Made by a program: the position numbers and the translations under genes | Part shown: piece by piece, positions 7,519-16,458 of the stretch | How positions within the stretch are numbered: the stretch's first letter is position 1 | How the letters are laid out: each line of letters starts with the position of its first letter | The notes under the pieces: generated by a model | The model's database searches: none | Seen by the model: the letters and a program-made list of their open reading frames with translations, nothing else | What the model was told of the DNA's origin: nothing | NCBI GenBank assembly: GCA_003134995.1 | Contig: PLDC01000019.1 | Location: forward strand, 530,517-594,516 | Length of the DNA stretch: 64,000 nt | Direction: 5' to 3' | Origin: Acidobacteriaceae bacterium | GTDB lineage: Bacteria; Acidobacteriota; Terriglobia; Terriglobales; Acidobacteriaceae

Positions 7519-8733
7519 TTACTGCAGAACCACCTGATCGCCTTCCTTCAACCCGCTGAGCACTTCCGTCTTCGCGCCGTTCGAAATTCCGATGTTGACT
7601 GCGATCTTATCCTTGCCGTCTTTGCCCTTCGGGTCAGGAATCTCGACGGAAGCCTTCTTGTCTTTGTCGTAGATGATCGCGCCTTCCGGAATCTGCAGCA
7701 CGTTCGGATGTTCCTCGAGAATGATTTCGGCGTTCGCGGTCATCTCAGCCTTGAGTTCGCCGCCCGGATTCTGAATCGAAACCCGGACTTCAAACGTGGT
7801 GACGTTGTCTTTCTCCACGCCCATCGGCGAAATCTTCGTGACCTTGCCTGTGAACGTCTTGTCTTTGAATGATTCCACCTTGATTCGCGCCGGCTGTCCC
7901 AGATACACCTTGCCGATATCGCTCTCGTCGACTTTGCCCTTCACATAAACTTCGCTGGTATCGCCCAGCGTCATCACCAGCGTAGCCGAAGAACCCAACA
8001 CGAGAATGGAACTCACAGCGTCGCCCATCTGCACATCGCGCGAGAGCACGATGCCATTGATCGGCGAAACAATGTCGGTATAACTCAACTGCTCCTCAAG
8101 TTGTTTCAGGTTGGCCTGATCCTGCGCCACCTGCGCTCCCGCCTGCGCAATCTTCGCCTTCAAAACCGTCACCTGCGCCTTCGATACATTTTGCTTATTC
8201 AAAGCCATTTCATAATTCTTCTCGGCATCATCGAGAGCCGAAGCGGAAACCACTCCATCCTTCGCCATGCTCGTCGCGCGGTCATAGGCGCGCTTCAACA
8301 GCGGCACATCCGGACCTTCGGCATCCACCTTAGCCCGTTCAAAGTCAGCCTGCGTACTCTTCAGGTTGGCTTGCGCCGCTTCCAGAGCCGCGCGCGACTG
8401 GTCGACCTGCGCTTCAATCTCCAACTTATCGAGCTGCGCCAGCAATTGTCCCTTGGTGACGCGATCGCCGTAATCCACCAACAGCTTCTTCACGATGCCG
8501 CTGGCCTTCGACTTCACCTCGACCTTAATAATCGGCGTAACCTTGCCGGTCGCGACCACGCTCTTAGCCAGGTTGCCCTTTTCCACCTTCGCCAGCTTCG
8601 ACGGATCAATCTTCGTGCCTCCGCTCTTAGCGGCAAACACAGCGCCAGCAATCAGCAGAACAATCGCGAGGGCAACGCCGCCCCATATAAATACTCTGCG
8701 CCGCTTCTTCTTATTATTTCCGTTTCCGTTCAC
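7519..8733 (-). CDS. MacA/HlyD-type periplasmic adaptor protein
   Basis: A 404-residue membrane-fusion protein of the efflux adaptor family. It has an N-terminal anchor helix (VFIWGGVALAIVLLIAGAVFA), a split biotinyl-lipoyl domain (VEVKSKASGIVKKLLVDYGDRVTKGQ and IVSPINGIVL), a coiled-coil hairpin at about 105-220 rich in Ala, Gln and Lys, a beta-barrel domain (VKGKVDESDIGKVYLGQ) and a membrane-proximal domain. Adaptors of this family bridge an inner-membrane permease to an outer-membrane channel. It heads the run adaptor-permease-DUF4097-permease, supporting a MacAB-like exporter, although neither ATPase nor TolC gene is present here. Confidence 0.93.
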   Translation of the reverse strand: MNGNGNNKKKRRRVFIWGGVALAIVLLIAGAVFAAKSGGTKIDPSKLAKVEKGNLAKSVVATGKVTPIIKVEVKSKASGIVKKLLVDYGDRVTKGQLLAQLDKLEIEAQVDQSRAALEAAQANLKSTQADFERAKVDAEGPDVPLLKRAYDRATSMAKDGVVSASALDDAEKNYEMALNKQNVSKAQVTVLKAKIAQAGAQVAQDQANLKQLEEQLSYTDIVSPINGIVLSRDVQMGDAVSSILVLGSSATLVMTLGDTSEVYVKGKVDESDIGKVYLGQPARIKVESFKDKTFTGKVTKISPMGVEKDNVTTFEVRVSIQNPGGELKAEMTANAEIILEEHPNVLQIPEGAIIYDKDKKASVEIPDPKGKDGKDKIAVNIGISNGAKTEVLSGLKEGDQVVLQ

Positions 8734-9005
8734 AACTGCCTCCTGATGAAATGATGGAAATGGCGTGCCCGAAGACCCTGCCGCGCTCTCACTATCTTGT
8801 ACGCAACCGGAGTTGCCTTTGTTCCAGAGATTTAAAATGCGGCCAGAAATGACTGCTGAGTTGTAAGTGAAGAGCCATCTGCCAGTTAGACGGTACGAAC
8901 AGAAGAAAGGTTAGGCGAAAGAAGCGTAAGTTTTACCCCGTGTTCCCCCGTGGACTCCGTGGTTAAAGGTTCTAGGATGCTAGAATGACCCAGAATTCCA
9001 CCTAA

Positions 9006-10394
9006 ATGATCGCTTACGTGCTGCTCCGCGTGCTCCTGATCCTTCTCCTGGTGGCAGCCAACGCGTTTTTCGCGGCCGCGGAGTTCTCCCTGATCAGCGT
9101 CCGCGACACGCGCATTCAACAGCTCATCGAATCAGGACGCATCGGCGCCCGCGGCGTACAGCGCCTGCATCAGCGCCTCGACGAAGTCGTCAACGGAGTG
9201 CAACTCGGCATCACTATGGTCAGCCTAACCTTGGGCTGGATCGGTGAACCCATGGTTGCCCGCCTGGTTGAATCTCTTCAATTCGTTCACGAAGTTCCTC
9301 ACGCTGCGGTTTATGCTCATGGCATCGCCATCGCGATCGCTTTCAGCCTGATTACCTACCTGCACGTTCTGCTAGGCGAGCTAGTTCCGAAGACTCTGGC
9401 CCTGCAGCGCGCCGAGCAAATCGCGCTGGCCGTCGCCGCTCCGATGGAAGCGTTCCTGACCATCGCGCGTCCTCTGCTCTTCTTCATGCGCCGCTCCGGC
9501 GGCCTCGTCCTGCGCCTCTTCGGAGCCCGCGACTCGCGCCGCGGCGGCGCCGTCCACTCCCCCGACGAACTCAAGCTCATCGTCACCGCCAGCCGCCAGT
9601 TCGGCCAGATTCCAGAATCGCAGGAAGAAATGATTCACGCCGCCATCGAACTCGACAACATCACCGTCCGCGAGATCATGGTCGCACGCCCCGATATTTT
9701 TTCCCTACCCTCCGATCTGACGCTCGACGAAGCCCTCAACCGCGTAGTCGAAGGCCAACACTCCCGCATCCCTGTCTACGATCCGCAGCGCGGCCCCGAG
9801 CACATCGTCGGCGTCCTTTATTACAAGGAGCTGGTCCGCTGGGTGCGTCTGAGGTTGGTCAACCTGGGCCAACCCGTGGCGTCGCGCATAGCTCGTACGC
9901 AGATCGGCCAGATCATGCACGATGTCCTTGTAGTTCCAGAAACCAAAGTTCTGGCGGAACTGCTGGCCGAATTCAAACAGCGCCGCCGTCACCTAGCAGT
10001 AGTAGTTGACGAGTTCGGATCCACGGCAGGCGTAATCACGGTCGAAGATATTCTCGAGCAACTGGTGGGCGACATAGAAGATGAATTCGACGTCTCCCCG
10101 CCCGAGCCGGAGTTGCAGGGCGAATCGGTGCTCGTGCTCGAGGGCTCAGTAAACATCCGCGACCTCGAAACCCAGCACGGATTGCTCCTGCCCCGCGACG
10201 CCGGATTCGAAACCCTAGCCGGATTCGTCCTGGCCCGCCTGCAACGCATCCCGTACCTGAACGAGTCGTTCGAATACGAAGGCCATCGCTACACCGTAGA
10301 AGAAATAGAAGGTCACCGCATCGCGAAAGTGAAGATAGAAAAAATAGAAAATGTAGAAGGCAAAGCAGAACCGTCAAAGCAGGCAGGAGACTAA
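9006..10394 (+). CDS. CNNM/CorC-family membrane protein (hemolysin family)
   Basis: A 462-residue protein with an N-terminal DUF21/CNNM transmembrane domain of about four helices (residues 1-175), a pair of CBS domains at about 205-330 (VREIMVARPDIFSLP and TKVLAELLAEFKQRRRHLAVVVDEFGST) and a C-terminal CorC_HlyC/transporter-associated domain with EFDVSPPEPE. CNNM-type proteins are implicated in magnesium or cobalt export; the old name hemolysin is misleading. ATG 9006 follows a weak ribosome binding site. It is monocistronic, with a REP-like repeat just after the stop. Confidence 0.9.
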   Translation: MIAYVLLRVLLILLLVAANAFFAAAEFSLISVRDTRIQQLIESGRIGARGVQRLHQRLDEVVNGVQLGITMVSLTLGWIGEPMVARLVESLQFVHEVPHAAVYAHGIAIAIAFSLITYLHVLLGELVPKTLALQRAEQIALAVAAPMEAFLTIARPLLFFMRRSGGLVLRLFGARDSRRGGAVHSPDELKLIVTASRQFGQIPESQEEMIHAAIELDNITVREIMVARPDIFSLPSDLTLDEALNRVVEGQHSRIPVYDPQRGPEHIVGVLYYKELVRWVRLRLVNLGQPVASRIARTQIGQIMHDVLVVPETKVLAELLAEFKQRRRHLAVVVDEFGSTAGVITVEDILEQLVGDIEDEFDVSPPEPELQGESVLVLEGSVNIRDLETQHGLLLPRDAGFETLAGFVLARLQRIPYLNESFEYEGHRYTVEEIEGHRIAKVKIEKIENVEGKAEPSKQAGD

Positions 10395-10398
10395 GCCT

Positions 10399-10440
10399 TG
10401 TCATCCTGAGGGCCGCGCACTTTGCGGCGCGAAGGACCTA
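10399..10440. repeat. REP-like element, degenerate
   Basis: Starts TGTCATCCTGAGGGCC and ends GCGCGAAGGACC around an imperfect GC-rich stem. It is the same element class as the long hairpin at 2341-2438, here just downstream of the CNNM gene. Confidence 0.55.
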
Positions 10441-10504
10441 TGCAATTTGCGTGCAGCGCAAAGGCCCTCGAGAGCCAAGGACGAACGATCAACGACGAAC
10501 GACC

Positions 10505-11422
10505 ATGCCGAAAGCGCTCCTCCAACGCGTCCTCTACACGCTCCCAGTAATCTGGCTGGTAGTAAGCCTCGTCTTCCTGATGATCCACCTCGTCCCCGGA
10601 GACCCCATCCAGCAAATGCTGGGCGAAGGCGCGCCACCAGCCGACATCGAAGCCACGCGCCACCTCTACGGCCTCGACGCCCCGCTAGGCGAGCAATACA
10701 TCCACTACTGGAAAGGAGTTCTCCATGGCGACCTCGGACCGTCGTTCCGCTACAACCAAAGCGTCACGCGCCTTCTAACGCAGCGCTATCCCTACACGCT
10801 GCAACTAACGCTGGCATCGCTCTTCGTAGCCATCATCCTGTCGATCCCCGCCGGAGTGCGCAGCGCCCAGCGCCGCAACCGCTGGGACGACCGCCTGCTC
10901 AGCGTAGTCAGCCTCTTCGGCCTGTCATTCCCCAACTTCGCGCTGGGACCTATTCTGATTCTTCTCTTCGCCATCAAGCTGGGATGGCTCCCCGTCTCGG
11001 GCGCCGGCTCGTTTGCCAACATAATCCTGCCAGCCGTCACCATGGGCAGCGCGCTAGCGGCAATCCTGACCCGCATGGTCCGCACCTCCATGCTCGAAGA
11101 GCTAAGCCAGGACTACATCCGCACCGCCCGCGCCAAAGGCCTGCCCGAGCGCACCGTAGTCTACCGCCACGCCCTGCGCAACGCCATGATCCCCATCATC
11201 ACAGTCTTAGGCCTGCAATTCGGCGCGCTGCTAGCAGGCGCAATCGTCACCGAAACAATCTTCAGCTGGCCCGGCATAGGCCGCCTAACGATTCAAGCCA
11301 TCTCGAACCGTGATTACTATCTAGTGCAAGGCTGCATCCTCGCGATCGGATTGACGTATGTTGCCGTAAATTTCCTGACCGATGTACTGTACTCGGTTGC
11401 CAACCCGAGGATTCGGCAGTGA
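10505..11422 (+). CDS. DppB/OppB-type ABC transporter permease
   Basis: A 305-residue permease of the peptide/nickel importer family. The N-terminus (LLQRVLYTLPVIWLVVSLVF), the GDPIQQMLG motif, LYGLDAPLGEQYIHYW, and the EAA-loop DYIRTARAKGLPERTVVYRHALRNAMIPIIT are classic DppB signatures, and six helices are visible. The start is the ATG at 10505; the upstream in-frame stretch is a short-word repeat (acgaacgatcaacgacgaac) that is unlikely to be translated. The usual partners (DppC, substrate-binding protein, two ATPases) are not adjacent, so it is an orphan within this window. Confidence 0.92.
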   Translation: MPKALLQRVLYTLPVIWLVVSLVFLMIHLVPGDPIQQMLGEGAPPADIEATRHLYGLDAPLGEQYIHYWKGVLHGDLGPSFRYNQSVTRLLTQRYPYTLQLTLASLFVAIILSIPAGVRSAQRRNRWDDRLLSVVSLFGLSFPNFALGPILILLFAIKLGWLPVSGAGSFANIILPAVTMGSALAAILTRMVRTSMLEELSQDYIRTARAKGLPERTVVYRHALRNAMIPIITVLGLQFGALLAGAIVTETIFSWPGIGRLTIQAISNRDYYLVQGCILAIGLTYVAVNFLTDVLYSVANPRIRQ

Positions 11423-11473
11423 TTAGAATTCCAACGCAAAATTAAGAACGAAGAAGGACTGGTGGGATCTACG

Positions 11474-11695
11474 ATGCCGGAAGACGAAGGTGGTGAAGAG
11501 AGCAAACGGCGTCGCAAACTAGCCATCGCCGCGCTGTTGCTGGCCGTGCCATATGTTACGTGGGTGGCCTGGGCGGGTGGAACTCACAACCTCCCGTCTC
11601 ATCGCTTGCTTCCGGTTATCTTCGTCCTGAATTCTGCAATTTGCTGGGGAATCCTCATGCTCTACCGAAGATATCTTTACAGGCGAAAGGACTGA
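11474..11695 (+). CDS. Small two-helix membrane protein
   Basis: A 73-residue frame from ATG 11474 (MPEDEGGEESKRRRKL): an acidic then basic N-terminus followed by hydrophobic segments at about 17-35 (AIAALLLAVPYVTWVAWAG) and 45-63 (LLPVIFVLNSAICWGILML), and a basic tail RRYLYRRKD. The positive-inside pattern predicts both ends in the cytoplasm. No family is recognised. It is 51 bases downstream of the DppB-type permease on the same strand, but no functional link is visible. Confidence 0.6.
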   Translation: MPEDEGGEESKRRRKLAIAALLLAVPYVTWVAWAGGTHNLPSHRLLPVIFVLNSAICWGILMLYRRYLYRRKD

Positions 11696-11761
11696 GCCGG
11701 ATTCTACAAAAGGGAGATACGCCACGCCTCGCATCTTGCAAGAATGAAAGAGGAACAAAAA

Positions 11762-12313
11762 ATGCGCTGCGAGCTAATTGCAATACTGATGTTTGCAGTA
11801 ATGCCAGTCGCGAAGGCCCAAACTGCGGGGAACGCCTTTGTCGGATATTCCTTCGAGGACGTCAGTTCATCCACGGCCGGTATCGTGAACGGCAATCGCA
11901 TCGTGCTCAACGGATGGAACGCCTCTGGTGAGGTAAAGGTATATCGATGGCTAGGCTTGGTAGGCGATGTCAGCGTGCGCTACGGATCCGGCAGGCAATC
12001 GTTTCCCGGCATCTTCTTCACTTACGATGCGCATGAACATGAGTTGCTCTTTGGGCCGCGCGCTTCAGTTTCGTTCGGGAGAATACGTCCTTTTGGAGAA
12101 GTCTTGTTCGGGTGGGATTTCACACATCTTGACGGCGGAGGACCTTGTTGCCTGTCGAATAGCTCATTTGCCGCTGCCGTTGGCGGCGGAGCGGACTATA
12201 GAGTAACAAAGGTATTTGCCTTGCGGGCAGAAGGAGACTACATCTATACCGATCTGCACAGCATGGGGCAGAATAATCTCCGGCTGTCCACAGGTATGGT
12301 AGCTCGCTTCTGA
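11762..12313 (+). CDS. Outer-membrane beta-barrel protein (OmpA-like porin fold)
   Basis: A 183-residue protein with signal peptide MRCELIAILMFAVMPVAKA followed by QTAGNAFVGYSFEDV. Alternating hydrophobic strands and a terminal aromatic residue (GMVARF) are typical of eight-stranded outer-membrane barrels; GRIRPFGEVLFGWDFTHLD and AVGGGADYRV are internal strands. I chose ATG 11762 because AGAGGAAC stands five bases upstream; the upstream ATG at 11744 lacks a ribosome binding site. The closest type is the outer membrane beta-barrel domain proteins common in Acidobacteria. The role is unknown. Confidence 0.8.
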   Translation: MRCELIAILMFAVMPVAKAQTAGNAFVGYSFEDVSSSTAGIVNGNRIVLNGWNASGEVKVYRWLGLVGDVSVRYGSGRQSFPGIFFTYDAHEHELLFGPRASVSFGRIRPFGEVLFGWDFTHLDGGGPCCLSNSSFAAAVGGGADYRVTKVFALRAEGDYIYTDLHSMGQNNLRLSTGMVARF

Positions 12314-12471
12314 GTGTAATCTTCCCGGGAGTGCCCAGACTTGTTATCCTCGGCCTCGCGTGCCCCTTCGACGCCAGGAGTTACCACACCAAGGGCTAGC
12401 AACGATGCTGCTTGTGCGAAAGTTCTCGAATCGGATTGACAAGTGTTAAGCAACAGGCTACACTCTGGCAA

Positions 12472-12762
12472 GTGAAGATCAGGAGCTTCGCGCACAAGGG
12501 CCTGAAACGGCTCTACGCGGAAGATAGCGTGAGGGGCGTTCCTCCCGATGCGGCGGCCAAACTTCGCAAGATGCTGCCTTTTCTCGACAACGTGCAGGAC
12601 CCAGAAGAATTGCATTCCCTGCCCGCGTGGAAGGAACACACCTTGACCGGCGACCGCAAGGGAGTTTGGAGCCTAAGCGTCACTCGCAATCACCGTTTAA
12701 CGTTCCGCATCGACAACGCAGAGCAGGAAATCTGCGAACTGAATCTGGAAGATTACCACTAA
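12472..12762 (+). CDS. higB: HigB-family ribosome-dependent mRNase toxin
   Basis: A 96-residue RelE-superfamily toxin. The N-terminus VKIRSFAHKGLKRLYAEDS and the C-terminal VWSLSVTRNHRLTFRIDN-ICELNLEDYH are the hallmarks of HigB/plasmid maintenance toxins, which cleave mRNA on the ribosome. It begins at GTG 12472, matching the family N-terminus, although the ribosome binding site is weak; the longer frame from 12412 is not family-like. Its antitoxin follows 18 bases downstream, the toxin-first order typical of higBA. The locus is closed by a hairpin terminator. Confidence 0.9.
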   Translation: MKIRSFAHKGLKRLYAEDSVRGVPPDAAAKLRKMLPFLDNVQDPEELHSLPAWKEHTLTGDRKGVWSLSVTRNHRLTFRIDNAEQEICELNLEDYH

Positions 12763-12780
12763 GCACAAGGAGAGATAGCT

Positions 12781-13167
12781 ATGCCCATGAAGAACCCACC
12801 CCACCCGGGAGATTTCATTCGTACGGAGATCATCCAGCCCGCCGGGCTGTCGGTAACAGCAGCGGCAGCGGCGCTGAAGGTTTCCCGGCCCGCGCTCTCC
12901 AGTCTGCTGAATGGCAGGGCCGACCTCTCCGGCGACATGGCGCTCCGCATCGAAAAGGCGTTTGGAGTGAAGATGGATACGCTCATGCGCATGCAGTCTG
13001 CGTACGACATTGCGCGAACGCGTCTGCGCGAAGGGCAAATCCATGTCCGACGTATCTCGAACTCGTCGATGAAGCAATTCCAAGCCTTAATGAAGAAGTA
13101 CCGCGGTAAAGTCAGCTTCGCCGGACTAGACGAAGGTACCGGCCGGGACGAGCAGCACGATCGATAA
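12781..13167 (+). CDS. higA: HigA-family XRE antitoxin
   Basis: A 128-residue helix-turn-helix protein. The opening NPPHPGDFIRTEIIQPAGLSVT and AAALKVSRPALSSLLNGRADLSGDMALRIEKAFGV are diagnostic for HigA/VapI antitoxins, which bind the toxin and autoregulate the operon. The C-terminal extension from about residue 80 is longer than in minimal HigA proteins and ends in a polar tail. AAGGAGAG is well placed upstream of ATG 12781. It is co-transcribed with the HigB gene. Confidence 0.92.
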   Translation: MPMKNPPHPGDFIRTEIIQPAGLSVTAAAAALKVSRPALSSLLNGRADLSGDMALRIEKAFGVKMDTLMRMQSAYDIARTRLREGQIHVRRISNSSMKQFQALMKKYRGKVSFAGLDEGTGRDEQHDR

Positions 13168-13173
13168 CAAACG

Positions 13174-13199
13174 GAGGCGGAGCATCTCTGCTCCGCCTC
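13174..13199 (+). terminator. Hairpin terminator after higBA
   Basis: A perfect 11-bp stem (GAGGCGGAGCA / TGCTCCGCCTC) with a 4-base loop lies directly after the antitoxin stop. The following T run is short. Since the VOC gene converges from the right, it may work in both directions. Confidence 0.75.
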
Positions 13200-13214
13200 T
13201 TGATCAAAATCCAA

Positions 13215-13688
13215 CTACGCGGCCGGCATCATCTTCTTCATCCGCTCTTTCATCTCTTCAGGCGAAACGTCTTCCACGTGTGTGGCCACGCCCCACAGAT
13301 GCCCGAATGGATCTTGAAAGAAGCCCGAGCGGTCACCGTAGAACTGATCCTGCACCGGCTTCAGAATCTTTCCGCCCTCGGCCGTCGCCTTCTCGACCAC
13401 GGCATCCACGTCGGGCAGGTATACATACAGGCTCACCGGGCTCCCGCCGACGGTCGCGGGGCTGCTGTGTCCCTCGCCCATGCTCGGGTTCTCATCTGCC
13501 AGCATGATGTGCGAGTTGCCGATTTTCAACTCGGCGTGGCCGACCTTGCCATCGGGTCCGTTCATGCGAACGGTTTCCGTCGCTCCGAAAACTTTCTTGT
13601 AGTACTCAATGGCTTGGGCTGCGCCCTTGATGATCAGGTAGGGTGTGACGGAGTTGTAGTCCTTGGGAATATACGAAACTTTGCTCAT
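13215..13688 (-). CDS. VOC-superfamily protein (PhnB/glyoxalase-like)
   Basis: A 157-residue protein of the vicinal oxygen chelate fold: YNSVTPYLIIKGAAQAIEYYKKVFGA, then KVGHAELKIGNSHIMLADE, SLYVYLPDVDAVVEKATAEGG and the closing DRSGFFQDPFGHLWGVATHVEDV. These segments match the PhnB-like subgroup of glyoxalase/bleomycin-resistance proteins, usually dimeric and of unassigned substrate. A GAGGAGAAA ribosome binding site precedes ATG 13688. Two further residues of interest are the C-terminal Lys/Met-rich tail. No operon partner. Confidence 0.88.
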   Translation of the reverse strand: MSKVSYIPKDYNSVTPYLIIKGAAQAIEYYKKVFGATETVRMNGPDGKVGHAELKIGNSHIMLADENPSMGEGHSSPATVGGSPVSLYVYLPDVDAVVEKATAEGGKILKPVQDQFYGDRSGFFQDPFGHLWGVATHVEDVSPEEMKERMKKMMPAA

Positions 13689-13929
13689 GATTTTTCTCCT
13701 CAGAAGGTAGGCTAGAGGTTAGAGGTTTGTGACGCGTGTGCTGACCGCGATGCGGTCCAGCACTCCTTCATGAGAACACAATCTGTGCAGCATCGTCCAG
13801 AGAACGCGGTAACCCCCGTCCTGGGAGTGACCGCAGTCACTTTTATTACCACCCCGTTTGCAGTACCTTTGGAGGAGTGGCCAGAGGTGTGCGATCGTCC
13901 GCGCCTTCGCGCCCTGCTTTGGAGATTAT

Positions 13930-16221
13930 ATGAGCCGTACCGTTGCCGTCCGTTTGCTGCTCGTCGGATTCCTCGTTCCCGCCCTGTTTACCGCCTGCAA
14001 CCGCGATCCCAATGTGCGCAAACAGAAGTTTCTCGAGAGCGGCAATCGTTATCGCGACCAGGGCAAGTTCCGCGAAGCCGCCATTCAGTATGCCAATGCA
14101 GTGCAGGTCGATCCCCGCTTCGCCGAGGCCCATTATCAGTTGGGCGAAACGTATCTCAAGCTCAGCGATCCGCGCCGCGCTTTCAACGAATTCTCGCGCA
14201 CGGTGGACTTGGCTCCCGACAATTATTCCGCGCACCTCGAATTGGCCAACCTGCTGATCGTCAATCGCCAACCGAAAGACGCCGAGCCTCACCTCGACGC
14301 GATGCGCCAGAAGCAACCCGACAGTCCCGACACGCACATCGCATGGGCCCACTACTACGCGGCCAAGGACGAGATGGCATCGGCCCTGCAGGAGATGCAG
14401 AAAGCCATCGCCGCAGACCCGAGCCGCTCGGAATCTTATTTGAATCTGGCGCTGCTGCAACTGCGCGCCAACCTGCCCGATCAAGCGGAAATTAATTTCA
14501 AGAAGGCAGCTGATCTTGGCCCGAAAATCATGAACGCTCAACTAGCCCTGGGCGGGTTCTATCAGTCGCGCAACCGCATGCCGGAGGCCGAGCAGCAATT
14601 CAAGCACGCCATCGACGTCGATCCTAAAGACACTGCGCCCCGTGCCGCCTACGCCCGCTTGCTGATGGCCGAGAACAAGAAGCCTGAAGCCGAAGAATTT
14701 CTCAGGCGAACCAAGACAGAATTCCCCGACAATTCCGAAGGCTATCGAATGCTGGGCGATTTTTATTTCGCCAACGGCGAACTTGACCCGGCCACCACCG
14801 AATACGCCTCTCTGTACAGCGAACATCCCAAGGATATTCAGGTCAAGAAAAACTACGTGCAGCTTCTTATCCTGAAGAACCAGCTTGATGAGGCGACCAA
14901 ACTAAATAATGAAGTCTTGAAGGCGAATCCGAAGGACGCCGACGTCCTGGTTTATCGCGGACAGATTCAGCTCCGCCAAAACGACGCCGCCGGAGCCGTC
15001 GACTCGTTGCAACAGGCGATTAAGAACGACTCCAACAATGGAGTGGCTCACTATCACCTCGGCCTCGCCTTTGACATGCAGCACAATGAAAAGCAGGCGG
15101 AATCGGAGTTGCGCGAGGCGGTTGGACTGCGTCCTGATCTCACCGACGCGCAGCGCGCTCTAGCTACCATGGAGGTGCGCCGCGGAGACTTCAACGGGCT
15201 GACTCAAAGCGCGCAACAGATCATTTTCGGCGCGCCGACTGCGCCCGATGGCTACCTTTACCGCGCTCTGGCGGAGATGAACCGCCAGAAATATTCCGAT
15301 GCCGAACAGGACATGCGCAAAGCCGCCCAGGTCGCCCCGGCCAGCTCCGCACCCTACGTGCAGATGGGCAACCTTCATCAATTGCAGAAGCAGTATGCGG
15401 AAGCGATCAAGTCGTATCAAGAGGCGCTCGACAAGGATCCAGCCTCGACCGACGCGTTGCAGGGATTGATGAATACCTATCTCGCCCTCAAGCAGCCCGA
15501 GCAGGCCGTTGCCGCTGCGAAGACGCAAATCGCCAAATCGCCCAACACCAGCGGATTTTATGATCTGCTGGGCACCGCGCTTTCGCAGAACAAGAAAGAT
15601 TTCGGTGGCGCCGATGCCGCGTTCCGCAAGGCAGTGGAACTCGACAAGAATAATTCTGACGCGCTGTTCAAGCTAGCTCAAGTCGAAGTGGCGGAAGGCT
15701 CGATCAGTCAGGCACTGGCCACCGATCTGCAATCGATCAAGGACCACCCGCGTGAGATCCAGTTCTATCTGCTTGCGGGCATGATGTACGAATCGCAAAG
15801 TCAGTTCGATCAGGCCAGGGCCATGTACCAGCAGGCGCTGAATATTCAATCCGATAATCCTCTGGCCTCAAATAATCTTGCCTACCTGATGCTGCAGCAG
15901 GGCGGCAATGTGGATGTGGCTATGTCCATGGCTCAAACGGCGCGGCGCGGCATGCCCGATTCGCCGGCCGCGGCTGACACCTTGGGCTTTGCCTACTTTC
16001 AGAAGGGCGTATATCAATCGGCGATCGATATGTTCCAGGAGTCGCTGCGGCTGAACGAAAAGAAAGGCGCAGCTGATGATCCGACCGTGCACTACCATCT
16101 GGGCCTGGCTTACGAAAAAGTGAACCAGACCGCGCAGGCCCGCCAACAGCTGGAGCGGGCGTTAAAGATCAGTCCAAACTTCAGCGATGCGCGCAAGGCA
16201 TTGTCAGAGCTGCACGGATAG
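13930..16221 (+). CDS. Large TPR-repeat lipoprotein
   Basis: A 763-residue envelope protein. The signal peptide with lipobox-like FTAC near residue 22 predicts lipid attachment at Cys. The rest is about 18-20 TPR motifs, e.g. GNRYRDQGKFREAAIQYANAV, AHYQLGETYLKLSDPRRA and NNLAYLMLQQGGNVDVAMSMA, ending with an LxxAL-type helix. Proteins of this design act as scaffolds; similar TPR lipoproteins occur with PEP-CTERM/exopolysaccharide systems, but no such genes are adjacent. I set the start at ATG 13930, where GGAG is five bases upstream; the track beginning at 13858 adds a non-signal leader. It is monocistronic. Confidence 0.88.
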   Translation: MSRTVAVRLLLVGFLVPALFTACNRDPNVRKQKFLESGNRYRDQGKFREAAIQYANAVQVDPRFAEAHYQLGETYLKLSDPRRAFNEFSRTVDLAPDNYSAHLELANLLIVNRQPKDAEPHLDAMRQKQPDSPDTHIAWAHYYAAKDEMASALQEMQKAIAADPSRSESYLNLALLQLRANLPDQAEINFKKAADLGPKIMNAQLALGGFYQSRNRMPEAEQQFKHAIDVDPKDTAPRAAYARLLMAENKKPEAEEFLRRTKTEFPDNSEGYRMLGDFYFANGELDPATTEYASLYSEHPKDIQVKKNYVQLLILKNQLDEATKLNNEVLKANPKDADVLVYRGQIQLRQNDAAGAVDSLQQAIKNDSNNGVAHYHLGLAFDMQHNEKQAESELREAVGLRPDLTDAQRALATMEVRRGDFNGLTQSAQQIIFGAPTAPDGYLYRALAEMNRQKYSDAEQDMRKAAQVAPASSAPYVQMGNLHQLQKQYAEAIKSYQEALDKDPASTDALQGLMNTYLALKQPEQAVAAAKTQIAKSPNTSGFYDLLGTALSQNKKDFGGADAAFRKAVELDKNNSDALFKLAQVEVAEGSISQALATDLQSIKDHPREIQFYLLAGMMYESQSQFDQARAMYQQALNIQSDNPLASNNLAYLMLQQGGNVDVAMSMAQTARRGMPDSPAAADTLGFAYFQKGVYQSAIDMFQESLRLNEKKGAADDPTVHYHLGLAYEKVNQTAQARQQLERALKISPNFSDARKALSELHG

Positions 16222-16269
16222 GCTTGCGGCTCTTTTTTTCGCCTAGGGTTTCGATTGGAATATTGTGCT

Positions 16270-16458
16270 GAATGTTCCAACTGGAACATTCGGAAAAGCA
16301 CAAAATCAATGCTCCTAAGTTGTTGATTCCTCTAGAGCGCCTTTTGATGATCCCATCGAATCAGCAGTTTAGCCTGTGGAAGAAACGTCTACTTTCGAGG
16401 ACGTAGAATGTCTACTAAAGTAGACTTGACAGCCTTCGCTTGTACTTTAAAAGGTACA
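16270..16458. promoter_or_regulatory. Cluster of three palindromes in a 520-base intergenic region
   Basis: The stretch 16222-16745 has no convincing gene. It holds GAATGTTCC-AACT-GGAACATTC (16270-16291, perfect 9-bp arms), GTCTACT-AA-AGTAGAC (16410-16425, perfect 7-bp arms, with another GTCTACTTT at 16387) and the imperfect TGTACTTTAAAAGGTACA (16441-16458). TTGACA at 16426-16431 sits between the last two, so they could be operators around a promoter for the gene at 16746, but no good -10 box is evident. Confidence 0.5.
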
